DNA from: Gnetum montanum | Lineage: Eukaryota > Streptophyta > Gnetopsida > Gnetales > Gnetaceae | DNA: 64,000 bases | Reading direction: 5' to 3' | Assembly: GCA_015680685.1 (NCBI GenBank) | Contig: MNCI01018932.1 | Location: forward strand, 559,201-623,200 | Part shown: piece by piece, positions 46,714-58,759 of the stretch | How positions within the stretch are numbered: the stretch's first letter is position 1 | Layout: every line of letters begins with the position of its first letter | The notes under the pieces: generated by a model | Seen by the model: only the letters and a program-made list of their open reading frames with translations | Told to the model about the DNA's origin: nothing | Databases searched by the model: none | Program-made: the position numbers and the translations under genes

Positions 46714-48540
46714 CTTTCTAAAGAAGCCAATTTTTTTTTTCAAAAAATTCTCATCAAAAACCTTAAGGTTTTCAACCCCCATGACTAAGAGCTTACCTCT
46801 AGTAGTTACTAAATTGAAGAATTGAGTGATTTGGACAAACGGTCAGGAAGTCATGGGCTCTAGAAAATGGCAAAAACTCCTCTCTTGTTGTAAATAAAAT
46901 GATAAAAATTTCAATGTGCTCGATGGTATTTATAGACTTTTTGTGTTGTGTCGATGGGGTCCCATCGATGGGTCAACTAAGTCAACTAGGCCTAATTGAT
47001 GTAGTTGTTGACCATCATTGACTTTGGTGAAACTTTGAAAATAAAAGTAGCTTCTGACTGATATTGAAGTCAAATGGAAGCCCAAAAAGCCATGAATATG
47101 ATGAAAATAGTAGAATAAGGTATTGAAGTTTAGAAAATTCAGAAAATTGAGAAAATTTGAGAATATAGTTGGAGAATGATGTTTATGAAAGTTTAAGAAG
47201 CACAGAGCTAGACGCACCATGGGGCACACAAAAGATATGATTATGGCAATGTCTAAGGTAAGGGGGGCTTCACTATCCAAATCAAGAGATATGCTAGTGG
47301 GTCCTCTCCATAGTAGGCACATGCCCTTTTTGCCCTTACATAACCTTGGTCAATTAATGATTATGAAAGATTAAGAACCAACTAGTAGGAATCTATCCAA
47401 GAATTCTAACACATCAAACTAAGACATTGAGCATAACATGGAAACTAACAATGAGGTGAGTTATGGAAAGCATAGATGGATGACCGAGAAGGTGGGATAG
47501 AATCCCAAATTGAGGTCATAAGAGGTCTCTTGTAGAATTTGTATTTAAAATGACCTAAGAGAATCCATCCTTAGTCTAGATCAAAACCCACCACACTCAG
47601 TGACTTCACATTACCACTCCAAGATCAATCCTCCCCCTTAAGACACAAGAGTGCTTCAAAAAAATGACCACCATTCCATAACAAGAAGAAAAGAGAAGTA
47701 GGAGGTGAGAGAAAGCCTTAGTTAGAGGGGACCTTCAAGCATGGGAAACATGTCTTTTCATCCCCATAACCAATGCTTGTAACCCATTTATTTGTCTAAG
47801 GGGTGTGGTTTGAATTCCCACCATGTTTTTTTTTCTTGTTTTTTTTAAATGGGAACCACACCATGCAAAGACTTTATTTAACTTCCTATTATTTGTGAAC
47901 TCAGAATAGTAAGAAGTTAATGAAAACACTTAAGCACCCAAGCAAAGTAGAAGAGTACAAAGAGTATTGAGTCCCTTTAAAGTCACACCCTATGTAAACC
48001 TTTGAATCCTTCCCAATTTCAAAACCTACCAAGGTTAAAAATTTATTAAAATTTTATTTAATGAAACAGATATCAAATTTTCAAAATAAGGAAAACCATA
48101 GAGTTTTTGGATGGATGGATGTTGTGGACTCACTACCTATTCCATCAAAAATAAACCATGTCTTAGTCATTAGACATTAGAATTCAAAAATAGAAATCAG
48201 ACATTAGCAACTAAAATATTAAGCACAAACCACCGTTACTAAACAACAACATTTGCACTATGTCTAGCAGTAATAAAGCACTTTTATTAGGAAAAATAAT
48301 GAAAAGTCATGTACAAAAATAAATTAAAATATATAAGAATGTATAAAATATTCAAGAAAGATAAAACATACTAACAATGTTGTAAAACCAAAATCAAGAA
48401 AATCAATAAAGTGAAATACCAACAAGAGGTAAAAACCAACAAAGTGTAAAATAAAAATGTGTAAAACTATAAGTGCAAAGTTGAGGAGCCATGTGTATGG
48501 TTAGCATGGATGGCCATCTCACCCATAATTAAGTTGAAAG
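46714..48540 (-). other. Noncoding region of D between integrase and accessory ORF
   Basis: In - strand order: a polypurine-like TTAATTATGGGTGAGATGG (about 48511-48530); the conserved block (47296-47337: GGACCCACTAG and AAGGGCAAAAAGGGCATG on the - strand); a TATA box (46925-46936); and TTAGTCATGGGGGTTG (46771-46788). The order matches B and E. C is inserted at its end. Confidence 0.65.
46925..46936 (-). promoter_or_regulatory. Possible internal promoter of D's accessory ORF
   Basis: On the - strand TCTATAAATACC lies just downstream of the CATCGATGGG and CCCATCGACA palindromic segment (46955-46980). That segment resembles LTR U3 sequence of D (15790-15845). It is upstream of the accessory ORF and at the same place as B's TATA-like site. 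Confidence 0.45.
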
Positions 48541-49950
48541 AAGGAGACATAGAATATAGAGTGTGGTTTTCCATCCAATGAGGTAGTAGTTGTACTAGCT
48601 TGTCTTATCTCTAGGAAAGGTTTCACTTGTTAGATGTTGACAAACTTATCTTTGTGTGCGCTCTTAGGTTTGTAGATTAACTTGACCCTAGAGGAAAAGG
48701 TTTTACCAATTATTTAATATCCCTCCCACAATGTTTGGAACATTTTTTTTCTAAGGTACATCTATGGGGTTCCAATAGAGAACCTTATCTCTATATTGAA
48801 ATTTTACTTTCCATATTCTAAGGTCATGACACTTCTTATTGTATACCTTATGCACTTTGTTCAAAGATAGGACCACTAATCAGTTTTCATATACCAAATT
48901 TAGGTTTATCAATATTTCTCGCTATGCTAGGATCAGGTCAAGGTCCAAGTCATAGGCCATTAAAAGTGTATGGAGCTCAGATTGGATTGGAAGTGTTGGA
49001 AGTTTTCTATACACTAGCTCATAGGGAGTGTAGCCTATGGGAAGTTTCCATGTGAAGCAGTAGGCCCAAAGGATGTCATTGAGTTTTGTGCTCTAGTCTC
49101 TCCTATATTTTCTTATAGTTCTTATTAGGATCTTTGTGATCTATGTATTGGTAAGTTCTACTTTACACTTGGCTTGGGGGTGATAAGGTGTTGTTAATTT
49201 ATTTTTGACCCTTAAGTGTTGCATGAGTTTTCAAAAATTGGCACCTATAAATGAGTTACATTATTAGAAATTAGTACATTTTGAACTAACCTATTTACAA
49301 CATTTTTTTGTACAAATCAAGTAGTAGTGGATGATGTACAATTAGTGATAGTTGCTACTTCTTCCCATTTGATGTAGTAGTCGACTACTATGATGATGTA
49401 TGCCTTTTCATTGGACATGGGTGTGATGGAACCCATGAAGTCAATGCCCCATATGTCAAAGGGCTCTAGTAGTTGAATCTACTATTGAGGACCCTTCATT
49501 TGAGTAGTCATTTCACTATCTCTTTGACCACCCTCATAGGATTAGACAAATTGGTGGATGCCCCTAAAGATTGTAGGTTAATCGTATTTTGCCATCAAGA
49601 TTTTTATAGCTATGAGTCTTCTAGCATAGTGGCCTCCATAGGAGCCTTCATGAACTTCTTGGAGAATGCATAATTACTCTACATCAAGGACACACCAATG
49701 AACTAGGCTATCAATGCACACCTTATAAAGGTATCCATTAATTTCTATGAAGTACTTAGCTTGATGAAGAAATCGTTGTTTCTTTCTAATGTATAGATCT
49801 TATGGCATATCCTAAGTGAGAAGGTAAGTGAGGATTCCATCATACCATTTTGGTTATGTAGGAATTTGTTCATTTATTACTTCTATATAGAGGAGTTCAT
49901 TTCAAAATTGACCAGAGAGTGAGCTCTCCTCTTCTTTGTTATTCCATCTT
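48540..49950 (-). pseudogene. Broken integrase of element D
   Basis: On the - strand the core reads MGSITPMSNEKAYIIIVVDY, then KWEEVATITNCTSS, and later LTTPYHPQAKCKVELTNT and STKLNDILWAYCFTWKLPIG. The blocks YTPYELVYRKLPTLPIQSEL and KVKFQYRDKVLYWN follow. The order is the same as in A (5616-6490), with more stops. The DNG block has decayed to ISNNVTHL. Confidence 0.8.
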
Positions 49951-49989
49951 AACTAAGAGAGATGGTTAGCAACCACATTCTTAGTTCCT

Positions 49990-51140
49990 TTTCAATCTAC
50001 CATTGTGATATCAAATTCCTACAAGATCACAAGCCATCATATGATATAGGGAATCATCATTGGCTTGTTCATTAGGAAGTGAATAGTAATATGATTTGTG
50101 TGCATAAATACTTTATAGCCAAGGACATAGTGTCTAAAATTTTCCAAAGCATACACCACTACCATTAGTACTTTCTCAATTGTGGTGTAATTTAATTGTG
50201 CACCCACAATTATTTGGCTCACACAATGGATGTAATATGGATGTTTCTTATCATCCAACTATGTAAGCATGGCTCCCAAGGTATAATTAGATGCATCTAT
50301 CATTATGTGAAATGGATTAGACTAACCTAGTGCCAATAGAATTGGAGCTTCTACATGTTTTTCCTTTAGCTATTGGAATGCATGTTCACACTTGTTGGTC
50401 TAGATGAATGAAGCATCTTTCTTTGTAAGCTCAACCAATGACTTTGCAATCTTAGAAAAATTCTCTATAAACCATTAGTAGTAGCTAGTGTGTCCAAGGA
50501 ATGATCAGATGTTTTTGACTATCTTTGGTTGACATGTGATTCCTTGGATGACTCTTATCTTTTTCAAGTCTATCTCAATCCCTACCTAAGTAATTCTATT
50601 CCCCAACGCTATGTCTTCTTAAATCATTAAATTCCTTTTCTACCAATTAAGCCTAAGGTTTGTTTTAACACATATTTTTAATACTTGCTCAAGGTGATCC
50701 AAGGCTTGCTTAAATGTAGCCCCATAGGTAGAGAAGTCATCCACAAAGACTTATATGTCACTACCAATCTACTATTTAAAAATACTAAGGACCAAGTATT
50801 GGAATGTTGTAGGGGCATTGCATAGATTGAATGGCATCTTGCAATATGCAAAAGTCTCCCAGGGACTCATGAATGTTATTTTGGACTGATATCCACTATA
50901 ACCATCCAAGAAGCTATAATAATAATGCCTAGATATGGTATTCAACACTTGGTCCACAAATGGTAATGTAAAATGGTCTTTAAATGTTGTCATATTCAAT
51001 AGCTTAAAGTTAATGTAGACCTACCACTTGTCACCTTTCTTTAGAACAATTACAAGTGGGCAACCCACTCACTATTCGTGATGGGATAGATGAACCCTAC
51101 CTTGAGGAGTTGTTCTATTTCCTCTTTGGTGATGTACTTT
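49990..51140 (-). pseudogene. Broken reverse transcriptase and RNase H of element D
   Basis: RT at 50999-50772 reads MNMTTFKDHFTLPFVDQVLN, YSFLDGYSGYQSK and AYCKMPFNLCNAPTTFQYL. The catalytic motif follows as VFVDDFSTYGATF near 50720, then LGNRIT and SFLGHTSYY. RNase H at 50330-50037 reads FHIMIDASNYTLGAML, MDDKKHPYYIHCVSQIIVG and YTTIEKVLMVVVYALENF. Athila type, as in A. Confidence 0.85.
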
Positions 51141-51299
51141 AAATTAGGCTTTAGTTTCCTTTGTAGCTACCTTCTTGGCCTCATGTCCAAGTCAATGTAG
51201 ATACGATGCTGACATATCCTTGAATTGATTCCAATCATCTCAAGATATGATTAAGAAAAGGCTATTGGCCATTTGTTGACCACATTCAAAAACTTTTCT

Positions 51300-52180
51300 T
51301 TTATTTAGGAGCAATATTTTCATTAATTATAATTAGCTTGCCATTATTTAAAAAAGCATAGTTCATGCTAGCTGGTAGAGGTTTTAACTCTAGGGACTCT
51401 TGCTTGAAATTATTAGAAATTTTCAGCTCTCCCCAATAGGTATCATCATTTTCATCATTAGAGAGTTGGTGATGAGCTTGCTCAAGTTCATCCATGCCTT
51501 TAACATAGACACATGTCAGGCTCTCAATAGGTTTCATGCATAGTGTGCTACTATGATAGTTAGCTATCAGCCATTGGGTGCCCTTTTATTTTGTGACTAC
51601 TACGTACATGCACCTTTAGATATCTATTTCATGTGCACATTGATTGCATGCTTTGATGAATGTACTTTTAATGAACCAAATTTTCTACATGCAATTGCAC
51701 CTGTTATCATTATACGTGATGCATGGAATTGAATTCTCCTTAAGCTATCCAAATTCATTTTCCTTGAATATTTCCAAGGAGAGATCCTTGATGTCCATTT
51801 GTGCATCAACAATGATCAACCATGCACATTCCATAATGATGGAAAAGTCATATTTATAGTTTTCTACCTTGATCACTAGAAGATCAATAGGATAGGACCA
51901 CCCACAAACTGTGGTCATAATGTCCTCCACTAACCCCAAAGGAATAGTGATCGATTAGTTTATCAATTTCAAATGGATATTACTCTTCTTGATAGGTGGT
52001 AGGTTCTAGGCCTTGTACATGTCATTAGAGATGAGGTTGATACTAGAACCAAAACGAAGAAGAGCCTTGCATGGCTCATGTCTAGCAATCTATAAGTAAA
52101 TGAGAGGACTTTTAAGATTAGACCTTTTTGTGGAAAGGTTACTAGCCTTGATCCAATCGAAGATAGCATGAGTTAGAATC
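51300..52180 (-). pseudogene. Broken protease of element D and protease-RT linker
   Basis: The active-site block near 52060-52020 reads ALLRFGSSINLISNDMYKA, with Arg-Phe-Gly where E has Asp-Ser-Gly. It is followed at 51939 by MGLVEDIMTTVCGWSYPIDL and, in decayed form, by WLIIVDAQMDIKDLSLEI. A 78-codon open linker (51537-51301, MKPIESLTCVYVKGMDEL) leads to RT. Confidence 0.75.
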
Positions 52181-52199
52181 ACAATGAAAATCTAAGATG

Positions 52200-54600
52200 G
52201 TGTTTAATTTGAAGGGCTCTCAAATATATTTAATGTAGAGGATGAGGGTGTTGAAGATATAGGGTGACCAACCACATTAGGTTGTGAGGGTTTGGGAGGA
52301 CTATTGGATCAAAAAAATGGTCATTTCTTGGATCAATTGTTTAAACCACTCAGCTAGAAAGCTGGTTATAAATTTGCAGCCCTCATAGCATTTCATTGTT
52401 ATAGTTGTGGAGGAATTTTACCCTATATAGATAGAGTAGAAGGTAACTAGGTAGAGGGTGGAGGGATGTGTGAAAATGAATGTGGAGGATGGTATGGATA
52501 TGGGTGCTTCCATTGAGTAGATGGTGAATGAGTTCAATGGTACTCTAGAGGATAATAGTGATGTTGGAATGAGGTATGGCTTGTAGAGCTTTGTGGAGAA
52601 ATAGGTTGCTGAAGATAGTACCCATATGGATTCAGTTGCTTGTAAGCATACTACTATCTTCACAGCAACATTCCCAATGACTATGGTTGCTACTACTGCT
52701 AGTATTGCTCATACAATTGTGGTGGAGCTCCACTTGGAAAGTAAGCTTGTTGTTGCTAGTGAAACTACCTTTGATTTCCTTGAGGATAAGGTAATTGTCT
52801 AGGTGCTTACCTTCATGCTAGTCAAGGATTTAACATGTACACCCCAAACTCTTGTAAATGTGAAACCATAGAGCAACATCCATTAGAATGGTCATATTGA
52901 TAAATGTCACACTAGCATCATTGTTAGAGTCTGTCTTCACAACTTCTTCTACTATAGCATCTTTGCCCTTCCCTCTTTAGTAGGCATGTTTAGCTTCTTT
53001 TTTCCTCCTGTGGTTGTGATTACTATTCTACTCATTGGATTCTTCAGCAACCCTCATAGAAGTTTGGAAGTTTTCATCCAAAGAATCCCATAACTTATCA
53101 ACCTTTGCCAAAATATCAAAAATAGATTTTTGGATGCGTAAGATTTTCTTGTTTATCACTCTATTGAGTGGTAACTCCTCATCACAAAATCAAACCTTCC
53201 TTTTCCTAATTGAAGGGTCCCTATTATATTCTTTTACACTTTTTATTTTTCACAATTCATCTTCTTCTTTGGCTACCTACTCTATTATCCTTTGTATTTT
53301 ATGAGTTCTTAATTCAGATAGTCTCCCTTGGGCATAAATCCCAAGAGTTCTTTGGGTTTTTGCTGTGAGCCCATCTATGATGTGGTGAAGTTGTTTTATT
53401 TGAGAATAACCATGGCTAGGGCATCAATGTAAGAGAGAATAATGCCTACCCATTGTGGCATCCAAGGGTTCATGTGTTTCCTATTTCTAGCCTTGGATTT
53501 ACCTTCTTAGATGAGACACTCTAAAGTACATTTGGTATTTGTCATTAAATAGTTCTAGCATGCTACTCCATATGCAAATAAATTCCAGCTCCAAGGATTG
53601 GTACTAGCATTTTGGTTCCCTGATGAGTATTCTATGGAATAGATTTAATTTCTACAAATCATTTTCAATATATTGTAAGATGCAAACATCATGAAAAGCT
53701 TGGAGATGTGTTTGTGGATCAAAGTTATATACCCCCTCAAATCTTGGGATATTGTTAATGTCTAAGCGCTTGATCTAACTATCTTTCACATGCGTAGTTG
53801 GGATCTTAAATACCTTTGTAATGTTAAGCATGCTTCAAGTTGCTAGAAAATGCTCATTGTCATCATTATTTCATTGTCACTAATGATGTCCTCTATTACC
53901 CCTTCAATTATTATGGGTATGGTGATCAGTATTATTGTCCTGCTCCTCACCTCCATCATGATTGTTCCTTCTATGGCATTTTTCAGAACTAGAAGAAGAG
54001 GAAGAAGAAGATGTAGATGAAAAGGATGAAGAGGAAGAAGGACTACCATCACCATGGTATCTACCAACTCCTCTTTAATTGTTATGACCATGCTTGTCAA
54101 GTTTCTTATCATCTTGATGCTTGTCCTAGCCCCTACCTTGATTGCCATCTTGTCCTAAACCTGGTTTGTTGATAGTGGAATGTAGATTTAGGTTCACACC
54201 CCCATTACCAATAATGAGGGGTGGAGAATTTTCATGTTAAGAGGCCCCAAAGAAAGGATCCTCATTGTCATCTTGGTTTAGCAAGAACAAGAGATTAGTG
54301 ACCTATTTTCCCTTTGCAAACTCATGTTGCTTCTCATGGGGTTGATGTCTCCTACATTGTGTTTTAGTGGGATGGTAGTACTAGTAGTCATAACCATGCA
54401 CAATGTACTCCTATTGAAGATCATGGATGCCTAACTTCTTAAAAGTTTGAACTAGCATGACAAGCACAGATCGATTGGGCCTTCCATGTCATGCCATCAC
54501 ATTTGGTCATCCTGAAGTAGGATGAAGGTGAAATCAGGCACATACTCACCTAGATGAGTATATACCACCTTGCACTCTTGTTGGACCAATTATTTAACAT
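52200..54600 (-). pseudogene. Broken gag of element D
   Basis: Collinear with gag of A and E but heavily broken. Recognisable points on the - strand are the FTFILLQDD-like start near 54530, a Ser/His/Asp-rich tract at about 54110-53930, and the LGIYAQGRL-like block near 53330. A proline/tyrosine-rich linker runs at about 52680-52440. No long frame survives. Confidence 0.7.
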
Positions 54601-54756
54601 TGTCATGCCTAAGAGAAGAAGAAATTTTACAAATGAATAGAATATCAGTATGTATATATAATTATATTACATGTGAGAGTGATATTGACCTTGGGGTTCA
54701 TCCAGTGATGTTAATGATGTTCAGTAATCCTAGATAGTGCACATTTCAAACAAAAT

Positions 54757-54778
54757 GTGTCCCTAGTAATGATGTCAA
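54757..54778 (-). other. Decayed primer-binding site of element D
   Basis: On the - strand TTGACATCATTACTAGGGAC follows the LTR end directly. It can be derived from the tRNA-Asp-like site of E and B almost wholly by C-to-T and G-to-A changes. Confidence 0.7.
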
Positions 54779-55176
54779 TGATGAGTGGTGAAGGTACCCC
54801 TATACCTAATCATATGAATCACAAATTTTTCATGCATGATCTAGTCAAATTCCATGGACTCTATAGTTTTCCAATGCACTAGTTCTCTACGAAGTGAATT
54901 GGGTGTTGAGAACATTCATTGTCATGCCAACTATACTTGTGAAGCTTAAGGGTATGATTTAAGTGTAAATAAGGTAAATTATTTTTATCATTTTGTGTTT
55001 TATGATTTTAGTACTTCAAATAAATAGGATATGGAAGAAAGTAATTTAATTTCTACTTTAATCTAATTGACTAACTATTGTGTAACTAGTTCTAACATAA
55101 GTATCAAGTCCCACTTACTATACACATCTTGAACACATATAATGTTGCTTAGTTACCAAGTGTTAAGCATTACTAG

Positions 55177-56139
55177 TGATGAGACGTGATATCGCATGCA
55201 CCACAATATCGCATACATGATATCATGGCCGTCGTGATATCACAGTACACCATCAAATCTATAAATAAAAGGTGACACTCCCCTTATTTCAAATCCTAGG
55301 CTAAAAGTAGGGAAACTCTGGTAGATTGATCACTCCAAAGATAAAATATTTTCCATGTGCCCACAGTAGGAGTCCCCAAGTGAACAGATCTTTATTTGAG
55401 CAGCTTTGTACCTGAACGCAAGTTGTGTACAATAATAAAGACGAGCTTTGTGGATAAACCTTGAGTGCATGGAATAGGATTTTATTACTTGTTATTTATT
55501 ACATGTTATTTCCTACCTATTATTTATTACCTGCATTAGCATGGCATGAGTACACCTTGATTACGAGCATTGACGAATGTGTACGGCTAATCAAGGAATC
55601 GACTGCTCATCATGATTAGTCTCTCTCACCCTTAACTCCTAGAATGTGGAATGAGTACGACTTGATTACGAGCATCTACGGATGTGTACGGCTAGTCAAG
55701 AAATCAACTGCTTATTAAGTTTAGGCTAGTTAAGTTCTTCAGTATGACCACTTCAAGCACGTGCATTACGTGTCATGATCCAAGTAACGATTAGCGTTTG
55801 GTAGCCACAGTTGCATAGTTTAGGGTTTGTACGGTAAGTGGGAATGGATGCTAATGCTAGTTAATTTAGACTTAGGAAATTAGTTAGAGTTAGTTAGTTT
55901 TCTCAACCCTTCACCTCATAGCATAGGAGATAAAACATTAAAAGATTATAAAAATCATATACCTCGGACTTACTTAACCATACACCATGACAATCACAAG
56001 TAAGTTTGGGAAGACAACAAATGATTAACCCCAAGTGTTCCATGGGGTGTGTAGGCATTTATTCTGCAGAGTTTAACCGAATCGCACGTGCTATGCTCAT
56101 TTCGTATGGTTGAGTGTAGGGGTACCTTACCACTCATCA
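55177..56139 (+). repeat. 5' LTR of element E
   Basis: 963 bp, TGATGAGACG to CACTCATCA. It has GATATC motifs at 55188-55240 and a TATA box TCTATAAATA at 55258-55267. Compared with the 3' LTR it lacks about 30 bases of the GATATC cluster. Twin hairpins lie at 55556-55595 and 55661-55700. Confidence 0.92.
55548..55718 (+). repeat. Twin 40-nt hairpins in E's LTR, 105 bases apart
   Basis: Each starts CTTGATTACGAGCAT and ends GGCTARTCAAG. Outer stem CTTGATTA/TARTCAAG (one copy needs a G-U pair); inner stem GCATC/GATGT around TACG, or GCATT/AATGT around GACG. The 3' LTR has both copies (61898-61937 and 62002-62041) with the same period. They lie downstream of the TATA box, so they would be in the RNA. 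The copy at 55661 closes a C(UACG)G loop, a known very stable tetraloop type. Confidence 0.75.
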
Positions 56140-56160
56140 TTGGCGCCGTTATCAGGGACT
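56140..56160 (+). other. Primer-binding site of element E (tRNA-Asp-like)
   Basis: TTGGCGCCGTTATCAGGGAC follows the LTR directly. It is the least decayed primer site in the window and supports tRNA-Asp as the primer for the group. Confidence 0.88.
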
Positions 56161-56281
56161 AAGTGTTTGTACGCCAAATAGAACATAAAGGATATCCCTC
56201 ACATCATTGTGAGCCTTAACGAACCTTTGGGTTAATCAAAAGAAAAATTTATATAACAGTAAAATTAGCACATCGATAAAA

Positions 56282-58570
56282 ATGCCTTCTTCTCATAAGA
56301 GCAACTCACCACCTAAGGACCATACACGAGACAGTCGGCAACATAAAACACATAACCAAAATCAGCCAGTGCCTTAATAGTATAAGATGACATATACTCA
56401 TCCCGATGAGTATATTCCCAACTTTACTTTTATTCTCCATCAAGATGAACAGTTGCGATGGAGAGATTTTCAAGGTAACATTGTGTTACCCCTGGATCGA
56501 TCAGTCCCTAACATGCTCTTCCGTGCCTTGGCACAGATTGGCATGCAAGAACTATATGCTAAATACATTACAGATGATTTTGACATGAGAAATTATTATC
56601 CCACAGATGCCTAACGTATGAGGGACTTAAGGCAAGAGAGTCAACATACTTTTCTGAAGGGTAAAGCCCCACACATCCTTAGCGAAATAGGAGATGAGGA
56701 ACCCCTTATCACAGGTTCTTTAGCAAACGATGTTCCCCCTCCTAACGATGATGAGGAGATTGGGTATCAAAACATACGATCAATGATACATAACCATGGT
56801 TCTGATGCCCATGAACACCAACTGTTCATAGATGGAACAACCACTCATGCTAAGGATGAGCACTTAGATCGTCACCATGGTCGGGGTCGTAGTAGCCGAA
56901 GAGAAGGCAAGAAACATCATCATGGTGATGGTTTCCCTTCTTCTTTCCCTTCTGCACATCACTCACCCTCTCCTTCCACATCTAGGCATAGCCACCATGA
57001 ACACAACGGAGAGGATAAAGGTAAGAAAAATGAAAGACCTCGACGAGAACGTCAAGAGAGAGGACAAGGGCATGAATGTAGGAAGAGTAGGGAACAACGC
57101 AGACATCATAGGAGTCATGAAAGAGATGATCATGATGAGCCCCTACTCGCAACCTGAAGTATGATTGACATAACAGAGGTAGTTAGGATTCCCACAAGGA
57201 ATTTAAAAGATAGTCAGATCAAATGTTTAGTCATGAACAATATCCCATGATTTGAAGGTGGATACAATGCTGATCTGCAAAATCATTTATAGGCATTCCA
57301 TGATGCCTGTGCCTTGCAGAATATAGAAAATGAGTGGAAAAAACTTAAGTTTTTCCCAAGGACACTCATCAAGGAAGCAGAGAGTTGGTATTGGTCCTTA
57401 AAACTGGAAACCATCAGGACGTGGAGTACGATGCTTGAACTGGTCAACGAAAAGTATCAAACGTACTCTAGAGTGTCCAATTTGTGCAAGCAGATCCAAG
57501 GCTAGAAGCAAGGTACTCATGAACCCTTGGATGCTACCATGGCCCGCTATTACATATTGTTACATTGTTGCCCGGGCCATGAATACGCTCAGCAGGATCA
57601 ACTTCGCCACATCATGGATGGGCTAACGCATGAAACTAGAAGAACCCTTGGAACTTATTCCCAAGGGAGAATCTCATAACTTAGAGCTCATGAAGTTCAT
57701 AGCTTGTTGGAACAAGTAGCAAAAGAAGAAGGTGAGCTATGAAAAATGGAAATTTCGGAAGAGTACAACCGTGATCCCTCTCTTCGAAAGAGGGGAGAGA
57801 AATTTTGTGATGAAGAGGATGAGTCACCAATCGAAGAGTTGGTGAACAGGAAAACCTTGCCGATTCAAAAACTCACAACAGAAATAGTGGCTAAGGTAGA
57901 CGATGTATGGAGTTCCTTAGACTCTAAAATTGAAATTGTCTTAAAAATTGTAGAAGAGTCTAAGGTAGAACAAAGTAGTGACAAAGGTAAAAAAAAAGGT
58001 AGATGATGTATGGAGTTCCTGAAACTCCGATGTGGCTGTGGACTCTGACATAGACGATGACGGTGCATGTGAGATTTGCCACTATGACCATCCTAAGGGA
58101 TGTTGCCCCATCATCTCACATCTACAGGAGTCTAGGGTGTATGCACTTAATCCAAGACTCAACCAACGGCAAACACCCCGAAGGTTACCTTATCCACAAG
58201 GTAACCCAAGGTAGTTCCACCAACCACTAACATATTATCCAAGTGGAACTCCACCACAGCCCATCGGACAACATCAGTAGTGGCAATACCCACATTCATA
58301 GGGGATGCCATCGCTAAAACATTAGTACCCTTACCAGTAGCCTGACCCTTATGGATATTATGTGCAGTAGCCGATTTCTCCAAGTGACTCTATGAGTCAC
58401 ACAACCCCCAACCATCACTCCCATGTTTGGGAGTACTTTAGAAGGACTCCTTCTCCTCCGGGAGACACTCCATACCCACACCATCCTCCTAATCCATCCT
58501 CACCTCTTCCACCAGTAGTAGTTCCCATAACACCTCCTACTCCAACAATGCAAGGGGAACTTCCTCCTCA
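56282..58570 (+). pseudogene. gag of element E, lightly broken
   Basis: Starts at the ATG at 56282 (MPSSHKSNSPPKDHTRD). Two adjacent stops (56373-56378) stand where A reads Gln-Gln. The frame resumes to 56611 (YIPNFTFILHQDEQLRW) and, in another frame, 56618-57157. The latter contains a His/Arg/Ser-rich, probably disordered tract (KKHHHGDG, SRHSHHEHNGEDKGKK, RRHHRSHERDDHDE). The gag core is at 57250-57660 (NEWKKLKFFPRTLIKEAESW, LELVNEKYQTYSRV, HIMDGLTHETRRTLGTYSQG). A zinc-knuckle-like CEICHYDHPKGCCPIISHL lies at 58071-58127. The Pro-rich linker runs 58210-58570. A 31-base repeat (57893 and 57996) disrupts the frame before the knuckle. Confidence 0.85.
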
Positions 58571-58759
58571 ACCATAGCAACGTCACGTTGTGAGAGCTAT
58601 AAATATCCAACCTGCTGTTGGTTCTGAAAATTGTAAAAAGAGAAGACCCAACTTCAAAACCAAAAGCCCAGACAAAATCTCACAACAACAAGTAGTTGAG
58701 GCCATGTACACTCCTCCACCATCTAACACTTCGGAGGACCCTTCAGTCCAATAGAGCTT

